Below are positions 1-7,296 of a stretch of DNA of 47,427 nt, piece by piece. The notes under the pieces were generated by a model. That model did no database searches and was not told the origin of the DNA. It saw only the letters and a list, made by a program, of their open reading frames with translations. The DNA comes from Candidatus Cloacimonadota bacterium (GTDB taxonomy: Bacteria > Cloacimonadota > Cloacimonadia > JGIOTU-2). The translations under genes were made by a program, and so were the position numbers. The stretch covers positions 1 to 47,427 of the forward strand of contig JAFGDR010000008.1 in assembly GCA_016932035.1 (NCBI GenBank), read 5' to 3'. Numbering within the stretch: the first letter of the stretch is position 1; each line of letters begins with the position of its first letter.

Positions 1-27
1 AAAAAATGAAGTTAGTTTGAACTTTTA

Positions 28-327
28 TTAATTCTCGGTCTCAATAAATTTTTTATCTGTATGTTCAGAAGTAGGAATGCGAATTCTATGCCCTCTTCGG
101 TCAAGTTCAATTTCTTCATGCTTAGGACCGATGTTATCTTCAGGATCTTCAGGATTAATATAGAGTGAGTTGACCAGTTCGTCATAAAATGACTGCATTG
201 CTTCTTCATATAGGGCATCCTTTTCTGAAGTTGGAATAATTAAAGAATCGAATGCGGAGAGTGATGAGATAAAAAATGTACTAAGAACAAAAACTAATAT
301 ACCTGTTACATATGCTTTCTTTTTCAT
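28..327 (-). CDS. small exported protein of unknown function
   Basis: I do not recognise a family for this 99-residue protein. Residues 1-25 form a clear signal peptide: MKKK, then a hydrophobic stretch, ending near LSAFD. The mature part is short and strongly charged, rich in Glu and Asp, with no cysteines or recognisable motif; the end is HTDKKFIETEN. The ATG at 327 follows an A-rich stretch with only a weak Shine-Dalgarno. The next gene on this strand is 130 bp upstream, so it may be monocistronic. A TTGAC-like hexamer near 370-385 on the minus strand could be part of its promoter. It is probably a real gene because the signal peptide is convincing; its role is unknown. Confidence 0.6.
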   Translation of the reverse strand: MKKKAYVTGILVFVLSTFFISSLSAFDSLIIPTSEKDALYEEAMQSFYDELVNSLYINPEDPEDNIGPKHEEIELDRRGHRIRIPTSEHTDKKFIETEN

Positions 328-459
328 ATTTTTCTTTAGAAGAATTTATTTTTATGAATATATCGTCAAGAGAATTTTCCTTGTCAATAAAAAATAAAAA
401 AAAACGGATTTTTGGATAAAAACCATATAAGTTACAAAATCGTTAACTATAGGAAAAAT

Positions 460-1005
460 TTATTCCTCAACTAAAGCAATATCTTCTGCGTTAACCTCAA
501 CTGCAACTGCTTGTCTTATTAAATCTATATTGAGAACTAATTTATATGTTCCCCTTTTATAGGAAATCTTACCGATGTAATTTTTGAAAGGTCCCCGAAC
601 AATCCGTACTTTTCTTCCACGAGTAAGATATTTATGCGGAACAAGTTTTACTCCCTCATTTCGCACATTATGTATTTGTTTCAATTCACGGATGAGCAAT
701 TCCTGGTCTGGTGCAGGTATGAACGAACAGAGTAATCCTGTTCGATAAAGGTTGGTTTTTTGATCATGAGAACAATTACAAAAAATATAACTTGAGAATA
801 ATGGTTTAGTGAAAGTGATTACTCGATTCTGATAATATCGCACACTATCCTGCAAGGGTAGATAATATGAAATCCCATAGTCTATACAACTTGCAGCTAC
901 TTTCTTCTCATGCCGAGGTTTTGTATACACTGCATACCATACGCTCTCCTCGGTGAGTTTCAATTCGCCATATAACTCGCGAGTATCATTTTTATTACAT
1001 GTCAT
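460..1005 (-). CDS. NusG-family (UpxY/RfaH-like) transcription antiterminator
   Basis: This 181-residue protein is a NusG paralog. The NGN domain starts at WYAVYTKPRHEKKVA (about residues 23-37). A KOW domain follows at the C-terminus around GRKVRIVRGPFKNYIGKI (about residues 130-147). Housekeeping NusG normally sits between secE and the rplK/rplA genes; here the gene stands alone beside a small exported protein and an RRM gene, so it is more likely a specialised paralog. Such paralogs (RfaH, UpxY, LoaP) bind elongating RNA polymerase and suppress termination in chosen long operons, often for surface polysaccharides. No polysaccharide operon is visible in the window, so the target is unknown. 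The first 20 residues before the NGN domain may not all be translated; the start has a weak ribosome-binding site. Confidence 0.82.
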   Translation of the reverse strand: MTCNKNDTRELYGELKLTEESVWYAVYTKPRHEKKVAASCIDYGISYYLPLQDSVRYYQNRVITFTKPLFSSYIFCNCSHDQKTNLYRTGLLCSFIPAPDQELLIRELKQIHNVRNEGVKLVPHKYLTRGRKVRIVRGPFKNYIGKISYKRGTYKLVLNIDLIRQAVAVEVNAEDIALVEE

Positions 1006-1077
1006 ATTAGATTATCCAGCATTTAAGAATGAGAACTTTTTCCGCTTGTTTTTCTGTCAATAATTGCCTGATAATTT

Positions 1078-1115
1078 CATTAAAATACGGCATGACCAAT
1101 TCTTTGATCATGCCG
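1078..1115 (-). terminator. Rho-independent terminator after the RRM gene
   Basis: The arms CGGCATGA (1088-1095) and TCATGCCG (1108-1115) form an 8-bp stem with a 12-nt loop. Read on the minus strand it is followed by TATTTTAATG. It lies 23 bp beyond the stop of the RRM gene and separates that gene from the NusG-like gene. Confidence 0.65.
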
Positions 1116-1138
1116 CTTCTGTGACAATACGTGATTCT

Positions 1139-1399
1139 TTATCTTCTAAAGTTTCTTCGATTATCTCTTTTAGGTCGTGCTTCATCGATTTTCAGGGATC
1201 GACCTTTAAGATCTTTTCCGTTCAAATCATTCATTGCATTTTCAGCTTCAGATGATTCTGACATCTCAACGAATCCAAACCCTTTTCCGTCAATGACAGT
1301 AACCTCAACCACTTCACCAAACTCAGAAAACATTTCTGAAAGTTCGTCTTTTGTGACTGAATAATCAAGATTACCTACATAGAGTTTCTTGCCTTGCAT
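1139..1399 (-). CDS. RRM-domain RNA-binding protein
   Basis: This 86-residue protein is a single RNA recognition motif followed by a short arginine-rich tail. RNP2 is KLYVGNL (residues 5-11). RNP1 is KGFGFVEM (about residues 39-46) and carries the two aromatic residues that stack on RNA bases. The length and basic C-terminus (RRDNRRNFRR-type) match the small glycine-poor bacterial RRM proteins of cyanobacteria and the FCB group, which are often cold-induced RNA chaperones or mRNA-localisation factors. The ATG at 1399 has GGAG about 10 nt upstream. A terminator hairpin follows the gene, and no partner gene is fused or overlapping, so it is probably transcribed alone. Confidence 0.9.
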   Translation of the reverse strand: MQGKKLYVGNLDYSVTKDELSEMFSEFGEVVEVTVIDGKGFGFVEMSESSEAENAMNDLNGKDLKGRSLKIDEARPKRDNRRNFRR

Positions 1400-1569
1400 T
1401 CTTTCTATTCTCCTATGTTATTTGTTCTCATATTAAATCATGAAGAATAGATGATACAAAGATCTACTTTCACTATTATAATATGTTGAACGTATCGTAT
1501 TTTTACGATTAAGACATTCATAATTTTCCTAATAATAAAGTCAAGAAGTGTAAAAATATTATTACAAAA

Positions 1570-1661
1570 TGGCGGAGAGAGTGGGATTCGAACCCACGGT
1601 CCGCCTTGCGACGGACAACGGTTTTCGAGACCGCCCCGATCGACCGCTCCGGCATCTCTCC
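1570..1661 (-). tRNA. tRNA-Ser (anticodon CGA)
   Basis: On the minus strand a full class II tRNA folds. The acceptor pairs GGAGAGA with TCTCTCC. The anticodon stem GCGGT/ACCGT encloses loop CTCGAAA with anticodon CGA, which reads UCG. A long variable arm (CCGTCGCAAGGCGG) follows, then a TTCGAAT T-loop and an encoded CCA. The length of 92 nt including CCA fits tRNA-Ser. It lies 10 bp downstream of a second tRNA-Ser with a nearly identical acceptor and T-arm. Confidence 0.95.
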
Positions 1662-1671
1662 ATTAAAAAAA

Positions 1672-1739
<68 letters not shown>

Positions 1740-1763
<24 letters not shown>

Positions 1764-2225
1764 GTTGTTCTTTGTTCGTTTCTGTTGAAAAAATCTACTT
1801 AATATCTCCCCACACTTATCAGCTAAAATCCCACTCGTAACTTCGGGATTATGGTTCAACCGCGTATCATAAAGAATATTATATAAAGAACCGCATGCGC
1901 CATTTTTTTCATCGAATGCACCAAAAACTACTCTATCGATACGTGAAAGAACAAGTGCTCCAGCGCACATTGTGCAGGGTTCGAGGGTTACATACAGCGT
2001 GCATCCCTGTAGCCACTTACCAAAAACTCTTTGAGCACTTTCGATAGCACATTTTTCTGCATGAGCAAGTCCATCTTGCAGATGTTCGGTCGAATTATGT
2101 GCTCTGGCTATGATTTGACCATCTTTAACGATCACAGCACCAACAGGAATTTCATTCTCACGATATGCCTTTATCGCTTCTTCGAGGGCAACCCTCATCC
2201 AGTCTTCATCACTATGTGCTTTCAT
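1740..2225 (-). CDS. tadA: tRNA-specific adenosine deaminase TadA
   Basis: TadA deaminates the wobble adenosine of tRNA-Arg(ACG) to inosine. The zinc/catalytic signature of the cytidine-deaminase fold is present: HAE with H55 and the proton-shuttling E57, and PCTMC with C84 and C87. The N-terminal helix, the IPVGAVIVKDG strand and the NGACGSL segment are typical. At 161 residues the length is normal for the family. The last eight or so residues (NNGEVSEPA) are an unusual tail encoded by the first 24 nt of the downstream tRNA-Ser(GGA), with the stop TAA inside the tRNA. The gene diverges from the antiporter at 2368; the 142-bp gap probably holds both promoters. No clear Shine-Dalgarno precedes the ATG. 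Confidence 0.95.
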
Positions 2226-2367
2226 CGAATGTGCTTGTTTATTTTGAGGTGGTTTTCATTGTCAATTTTTCCTCATTCACACCAAAAACCCAACAAGCGA
2301 ATAAAGATATTGACCAATTTTAAACTCATTTTCCAAACTAACAAAAACTTTTTCAAAAGGATGTTCA

Positions 2368-3648
2368 ATGTCATCTGTATTTAACTGGCTCACCACCTCA
2401 TTTGAATTCATCATGACTGCGATCCGTAACCTGGTGAGTCACCACATCCTTTTTGCAATCGGCATCGTTCTCATCGTTGGTTACCTTCTTGGAAAATTAG
2501 CCGATAGGCTCAAACTCCCCGTTGTTACAGGATACATTATTGCTGGTATTCTCCTTGGAGAATCAATTGGGAATGTGATCGAACTGAAAATGGTTCACGC
2601 ATTGCGTCCCATAACAGAGATCGCACTCGGACTTATCGCTATAGCGATCGGAGGTGAATTCTCACGATCTAAACTAAAATCAATCGGCAAAGAAGTGATC
2701 ATCCTGACCTTTTTCCAGATAGGACTCACTTTTGCACTCGTTTCCGGTGCATTAATGCTTTTTGGTTTTAAATATGAGTTCTCACTTCTCCTTGGTGCAA
2801 TTGCAACTGCTACCGCACCGGCTGCAACCGTAGCGATCGTGCAGGCACTGCGTGTAAGAGGAAAATTCATTGATTATCTCTATGGACTTGTTGCGCTCGA
2901 TGATGCTGGTTCGGTTATTCTTTTTGGACTTGTATTTGCCTTTGTTGGTCTGACATTACCGAATATCAGTGGTATAAAAAACAATCCGATGATAATGATA
3001 TTCACTGCACTTGGTGAGATATTCCTCTCGATAATTATTGGTATCGTTGTTGGATTTATCCTTCATAAGACAACACATAAAAAACAAAATAAAAGCGAGA
3101 TCATGATTATTGCACTGGGTATCATTTTTATTGTGATCAGCCTCGCCCATCCGCTTCATATTTCTCCTTTGATAACAAACATTATTATCGGAGCGACACT
3201 TGTAAATCTCTCACCAAAAAATCAAAGAATATCCAGGATACTCGAAGGATTGACCCCGCCGATCTATGCTTTATTTTTTGCAATCGCAGGTACTGAACTC
3301 CAGCTTGGTATTTTTACCCAACCGGGTATTCTTATTCTTGGGGTTATCTTTGTAATTGCACGTATGATAGGGAAATATTTTGGTGTGTATCTCGGTGCCA
3401 TGACCTCTCATTCTGATGAACCGACAAAGAAGTATCTCGGTATATGCATGTTCCCGCAAGCCGGTGTCGCTATCGGTCTTGTTCTCATGATCCAAGCTTC
3501 TCCAATCATAGCAAATGCAACCTTTGAGATGCAGCACCTGGCCATCAATATGGTCAATATCGTTATTTTCTCGGTGTTCATAAACGAACTTATCGGACCT
3601 GTGCTTTCAAGATGGGCAATCATAAAAGGCACAGGTATAAAGTTATAG
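2368..3648 (+). CDS. CPA2-type cation:proton antiporter
   Basis: This 426-residue membrane protein has about 12-13 hydrophobic segments and exchanges Na+ or K+ for H+ across the inner membrane. Family hallmarks are visible: a KLPVVTGYIIAGILLG segment at residues 49-64, a threonine/proline-broken helix (ATATAPAAT, about residues 146-154), and an Asp-Asp pair at residues 178-179 (ALDDAGS) like the ion-binding pair of NhaA/NapA-type antiporters. No TrkA-N/RCK domain is attached, so it ends after the membrane part. The next gene starts 13 bp downstream and encodes a PTS-IIA-like protein, a likely regulatory partner. The ATG is preceded by AAAAGGA. Which ion is carried cannot be told from sequence. 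Confidence 0.88.
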   Translation: MSSVFNWLTTSFEFIMTAIRNLVSHHILFAIGIVLIVGYLLGKLADRLKLPVVTGYIIAGILLGESIGNVIELKMVHALRPITEIALGLIAIAIGGEFSRSKLKSIGKEVIILTFFQIGLTFALVSGALMLFGFKYEFSLLLGAIATATAPAATVAIVQALRVRGKFIDYLYGLVALDDAGSVILFGLVFAFVGLTLPNISGIKNNPMIMIFTALGEIFLSIIIGIVVGFILHKTTHKKQNKSEIMIIALGIIFIVISLAHPLHISPLITNIIIGATLVNLSPKNQRISRILEGLTPPIYALFFAIAGTELQLGIFTQPGILILGVIFVIARMIGKYFGVYLGAMTSHSDEPTKKYLGICMFPQAGVAIGLVLMIQASPIIANATFEMQHLAINMVNIVIFSVFINELIGPVLSRWAIIKGTGIKL

Positions 3649-3661
3649 TGTGAGGTAAAAA

Positions 3662-4486
3662 ATGTTTTTACTAAGTAAATTATGCAGAGAAAGTTGTGCA
3701 ACCTCTTTTTATACGAAAAACAAGGAGGAGGTATTGCGCGAACTCGTTGTTCTCGTTAAGAAATGCCCGAAACTAAAAGATATTGATTCGGCAAAAATAT
3801 ATACAGCATTGAAAGCGAGGGAGAAGCTTGGAAGCACAGGATTGGGCGGCGGTATTGCCATTCCACATGCTAAGATCGAAGGACTTGATGACTTTGTCCT
3901 TGCACTTGCCACATCCAAGAAGGGTGTTCCTTTTGAAGCAATTGATAACAGGAAAGTGCATATATTTTTTGTGCTGCTCGGTCCATCAAATTCACCCAAT
4001 GAACATCTTAAAATGCTCTCGGCAATTTCGCGAATGCTCAGAGATGAAGATGTGAAAAATGAACTTATCGCAGCCCGTTCCGGAGAATCCATCTATGAAA
4101 CGATCGCTATGTACAGCGGTGAAGAAGCTAGAAAGGACCTTCCCCAAGAAAAAAAGAAGCTTCTCATGATCATTCTTTACGAACAGAAATTTCTTGAAGA
4201 TATCATGGAACTCTTTCTTGAACTCGGCGTGAAAGGTTCAACGGTGATCGATTCACAGGGCATGGGTGGAATTCTCACAAAAGTCCCGCTCTTTGCCGAT
4301 TTTATAAATTTCCTTGGTGAAAATAAAAATTACAGTAAGACCATCTTTGCAATTATCAGCGAATCTGAGCTTCACACGATCATACGCAGTGTAGAAAATC
4401 TGCTTGGAGACCTTGATAAACGCGGAGGGGCATCCATCATTGCGCTTGACATTCATTTCGTCAAAGGCACGATGGAATATATGTAA
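3662..4486 (+). CDS. PTS-IIA-like domain fused to a P-II-like regulatory domain
   Basis: This is a 274-residue cytoplasmic protein. Residues about 20-155 resemble the PTS EIIA type 2 (fructose/nitrogen, PtsN) fold, with the phosphorylatable histidine in GIAIPHAK (H69) and the following strand/helix pattern up to EHLKMLSAISRMLRD. Residues about 163-274 (from KKLLMIILYEQ to GTMEYM) look like a small ferredoxin-like, P-II-type domain. Known IIA-Ntr proteins control K+ transporters by binding in one phosphorylation state. Placement directly behind a cation antiporter, without room for a promoter, suggests this protein gates that transporter; this is inference. No EI or HPr gene is in the window. 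The start at 3662 has GAGG nearby, but residues 1-18 are atypical. Confidence 0.75.
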   Translation: MFLLSKLCRESCATSFYTKNKEEVLRELVVLVKKCPKLKDIDSAKIYTALKAREKLGSTGLGGGIAIPHAKIEGLDDFVLALATSKKGVPFEAIDNRKVHIFFVLLGPSNSPNEHLKMLSAISRMLRDEDVKNELIAARSGESIYETIAMYSGEEARKDLPQEKKKLLMIILYEQKFLEDIMELFLELGVKGSTVIDSQGMGGILTKVPLFADFINFLGENKNYSKTIFAIISESELHTIIRSVENLLGDLDKRGGASIIALDIHFVKGTMEYM

Positions 4487-4504
4487 AAAAAAAATAGGAG
4501 CGTC

Positions 4505-7267
4505 ATGAAAAAATTATTTCTTATTGCAACCTTAATACTCATACTACAACCCTTGCAAGCAGATCCACCTGCAACATACGATCTTCGCGATGTGAATGGG
4601 CAAAACTATGTGACTACTGTAAAAAACCAGACCGGCGGCACGTGCTGGACACATGGTGCAATGGCATCCATCGAAGGAAATCTTTTGATAACAGGCATCT
4701 GGGCTGCACACGGTGAAGTGGGAGAACCGAATCTTGCAGAATATCATCTCGACTGGTGGAATGGATTTAATCAGTTCAATAATGATGACCTTATCCCACC
4801 ATCCGGAAGTGGATTGGAAGTGCATCAGGGTGGTGACTATCGAGTGACAGCAGCGTACCTTTCACGCGGTGAAGGGGCAGTGCGTGATATCGACGGTCAA
4901 TCCTATTCAACTGCACCGTCGCGCTCCGAACCAAGTTACCACTTCTACTACGTAAATGATATCGAATGGTATGTTGCGGGAAGCGATTTGAGTAATATCA
5001 ATACGATAAAAAATAAAGTGATGGAATATGGGGTCATGGGCACCTGTTTATGTTATGACTCACAATTCATAAGCAGTTATATACATTATCAACCTCCAAC
5101 ATCCTCTCTCGATCCGAATCATGCAGTTGCTATTGTCGGCTGGGATGATAACAAAGTAACGCAAGCTCCTCTTCCAGGTGCATGGCTGATAAAGAATAGC
5201 TGGGGTGCAAGCTGGGGACTCAGCGGCTACTTCTGGATATCCTATTATGATAAACATTGCGGACAAAATCCCGAAATGGGCGCAGTCTCACTGTACAATG
5301 CCGTACTTCAGCCATATAATAGAATTTATTATCATGACTATCACGGATGGAGAGATACGCTCACACAGTACAATCAAGCATTTAATAAATTCATAGCGCA
5401 AGATGACGAAGTACTCAAAGCTGTTTCCTTTTTCACCGCAACCGATGATGTCGATTATACGATAAAAATCTATGATGATTTTCAGAGTGGAATCCTCCAA
5501 AACGAACTCACATCTCAAATAGGAAATATCGAATATACCGGCTTTCATACTATCACATTAGACACACCAGTCATGCTCGAAGATGCTGATGATTTCTATG
5601 TTTATATCATGTTTTCAGACGGCGGACATGCTATCGACAGAACGTCAGAAGTTCCGGTTCTTCTCGGAGCAGATTACCGAACAATTGTTGAATCCTCTGC
5701 AAATCCCGATGAAAGCTATTATCATGATGGATTCAGCTGGCAGGATCTTTATAATTACAATTTTACGAATCCTTCATGGGATGAGACAGCAAACTTCTGT
5801 ATTAAAGCGCTGACAAAATCGAGAGGTATAAAAGTAATTCCCGAAGAATCATTCGACTCATCAGGTCCGGAAGGCGGTCCCTTCTCCCCTGTTGAAAAAA
5901 CATATTCTATAATAAATAATGAAGCCACAACGATCTCTATCGAAGTTACTCACGATCTCTCATGTGACTGGATAACACTTTCGGGGGACATCTTCTGCAT
6001 AGTTGCCCCAGGTGATACCGCAGAAATAACAGTTCAGATTAACACTAATGCAAACATGCTTCCGAGCGGTGTTCATTCAAAGGCACTATACTTCACGAAT
6101 CTGTCTAATCATTATGGTGATACAGAGCTCGAAGTGAAACTCGCAGTCGGTGAACCAACGCTCCGATACAGCTGGTATATGGACCTTGATCCGAATTGGA
6201 ACATGGAAAATCAGTGGGCATTCGGACAGCCAACTGGCGGCGGTGGTCAATATGGAGGACCCGATCCGACAGCAGGATATACCGGCAATTATGTGATGGG
6301 TTATAACCTCTCCGGAGACTATCCAAATAATCTCCCGGAAACAAATCTAACAACTACTGCAATTAATTGTTCGGACATGTATGGTGTGACATTGAAGTTC
6401 TGGCGATGGCTCGGCGTCGAACAGCCGCAGTATGATCATGCATACGTGCGTATCAGTAATGATGGAATGAACTGGTATACGATCTGGGAAAATGAGGAAA
6501 CGATCGAGGATGAAGCTTGGTCACAGATGGAGTTCGATATCTCCGAATATGCAGATGACCAACCAACAGTATATCTCCGCTGGGTTATGGGTCAAACAGA
6601 TGGCGGTTGGCGCTACTGCGGATGGAATATCGATGATATCGAGATATATGCGTATGATGAAGTATTTTCCCCAATAGAACTTTCATCCTTCGAAGCTGCA
6701 TATGCTGACTCAACAGGATCGGTTCATCTAACATGGGTCACACTCAGTGAAACCGATATTGTTGGCTATAATTTGTATAGATCAGTTACAGATGATTTTG
6801 CTACTGCTTACCAAATAAATACTTCCATAATTCCCGGTCATGCACCAACGACTAATCCTCATATATATGATTTCAATGATGAAACTGCAAGTATAACTAC
6901 CCTATATTATTACTGGTTGCAAGCGCTTGGTTTCGGAGGATACAACGAAATCTACGGCTCATTCATCTATGAACCAAATGTCAGTAACGATAACGAACCG
7001 GAACAGCAATATCTGAGTATGAAAAACTTCCCAAATCCCTTTTCCGGTTCAACAGAAATATCCTTTGCGCTCGCAAGAACGGAAAAAGTTCAGCTTCAAG
7101 TTTATAATCTCAAAGGACAGCTTGTTGACATAATACTTGACGAAATCAAACCAGCTGGTAATCACACATGTGTCTGGAATGCAGAGAATTCTACATCAGG
7201 CATCTATTTCATAAAGCTCTCTTCAAAAGAAGTGTCAAAGGTTCAAAAAGTAATTCTGATAAAATAA
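4505..7267 (+). CDS. secreted papain-like (C1A) cysteine peptidase with T9SS sorting domain
   Basis: A signal peptide (residues 1-19) is followed at once by a papain-like catalytic domain with no long propeptide. The nucleophile C47 lies in GGTCWTHGA, H206 in DPNHAVAIVGW and N231 in IKNSWG. A lectin-like or jelly-roll domain follows (about 270-430), then a BACON/Ig-like segment (about 450-550), a MAM-like jelly roll (about 555-720, ending WRYCGWNIDDIEIYA) and a fibronectin-like segment (about 725-815). Residues about 840-920 form a T9SS type A sorting domain: FPNPFSGSTEIS, VYNLKGQLV, SGIYFIK and a final KVILIK. It is expected to be exported by Sec, sent through the type IX system and anchored or released after removal of the C-terminus. 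TAGGAG precedes the ATG; the gene starts 18 bp after the IIA/P-II gene. Confidence 0.9.
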   Translation: MKKLFLIATLILILQPLQADPPATYDLRDVNGQNYVTTVKNQTGGTCWTHGAMASIEGNLLITGIWAAHGEVGEPNLAEYHLDWWNGFNQFNNDDLIPPSGSGLEVHQGGDYRVTAAYLSRGEGAVRDIDGQSYSTAPSRSEPSYHFYYVNDIEWYVAGSDLSNINTIKNKVMEYGVMGTCLCYDSQFISSYIHYQPPTSSLDPNHAVAIVGWDDNKVTQAPLPGAWLIKNSWGASWGLSGYFWISYYDKHCGQNPEMGAVSLYNAVLQPYNRIYYHDYHGWRDTLTQYNQAFNKFIAQDDEVLKAVSFFTATDDVDYTIKIYDDFQSGILQNELTSQIGNIEYTGFHTITLDTPVMLEDADDFYVYIMFSDGGHAIDRTSEVPVLLGADYRTIVESSANPDESYYHDGFSWQDLYNYNFTNPSWDETANFCIKALTKSRGIKVIPEESFDSSGPEGGPFSPVEKTYSIINNEATTISIEVTHDLSCDWITLSGDIFCIVAPGDTAEITVQINTNANMLPSGVHSKALYFTNLSNHYGDTELEVKLAVGEPTLRYSWYMDLDPNWNMENQWAFGQPTGGGGQYGGPDPTAGYTGNYVMGYNLSGDYPNNLPETNLTTTAINCSDMYGVTLKFWRWLGVEQPQYDHAYVRISNDGMNWYTIWENEETIEDEAWSQMEFDISEYADDQPTVYLRWVMGQTDGGWRYCGWNIDDIEIYAYDEVFSPIELSSFEAAYADSTGSVHLTWVTLSETDIVGYNLYRSVTDDFATAYQINTSIIPGHAPTTNPHIYDFNDETASITTLYYYWLQALGFGGYNEIYGSFIYEPNVSNDNEPEQQYLSMKNFPNPFSGSTEISFALARTEKVQLQVYNLKGQLVDIILDEIKPAGNHTCVWNAENSTSGIYFIKLSSKEVSKVQKVILIK

Positions 7268-7272
7268 AAAAA

Positions 7273-7292
7273 TTGCCCTCGGGCAAAAGGGG
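7273..7292 (+). promoter_or_regulatory. short hairpin abutting the ribosome-binding site of the C45 gene
   Basis: TTGCCC (7273-7278) and GGGCAA (7281-7286) form a compact stem directly before the Shine-Dalgarno AAGGGG (7287-7292) of the gene at 7297. There is no U-run, so it is not an obvious terminator. It may affect translation or mRNA processing between the two hydrolase genes. Confidence 0.35.
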
Positions 7293-7296
7293 TAAC

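Noticed and set aside
12-218. 68-codon open frame overlapping the first gene
   Set aside because: It lacks a signal peptide or motif and overlaps the better-supported 28-327 frame on the same strand.
2031-2384. 117-codon open frame opposite tadA
   Set aside because: Antisense to TadA and running into the antiporter start; no support.
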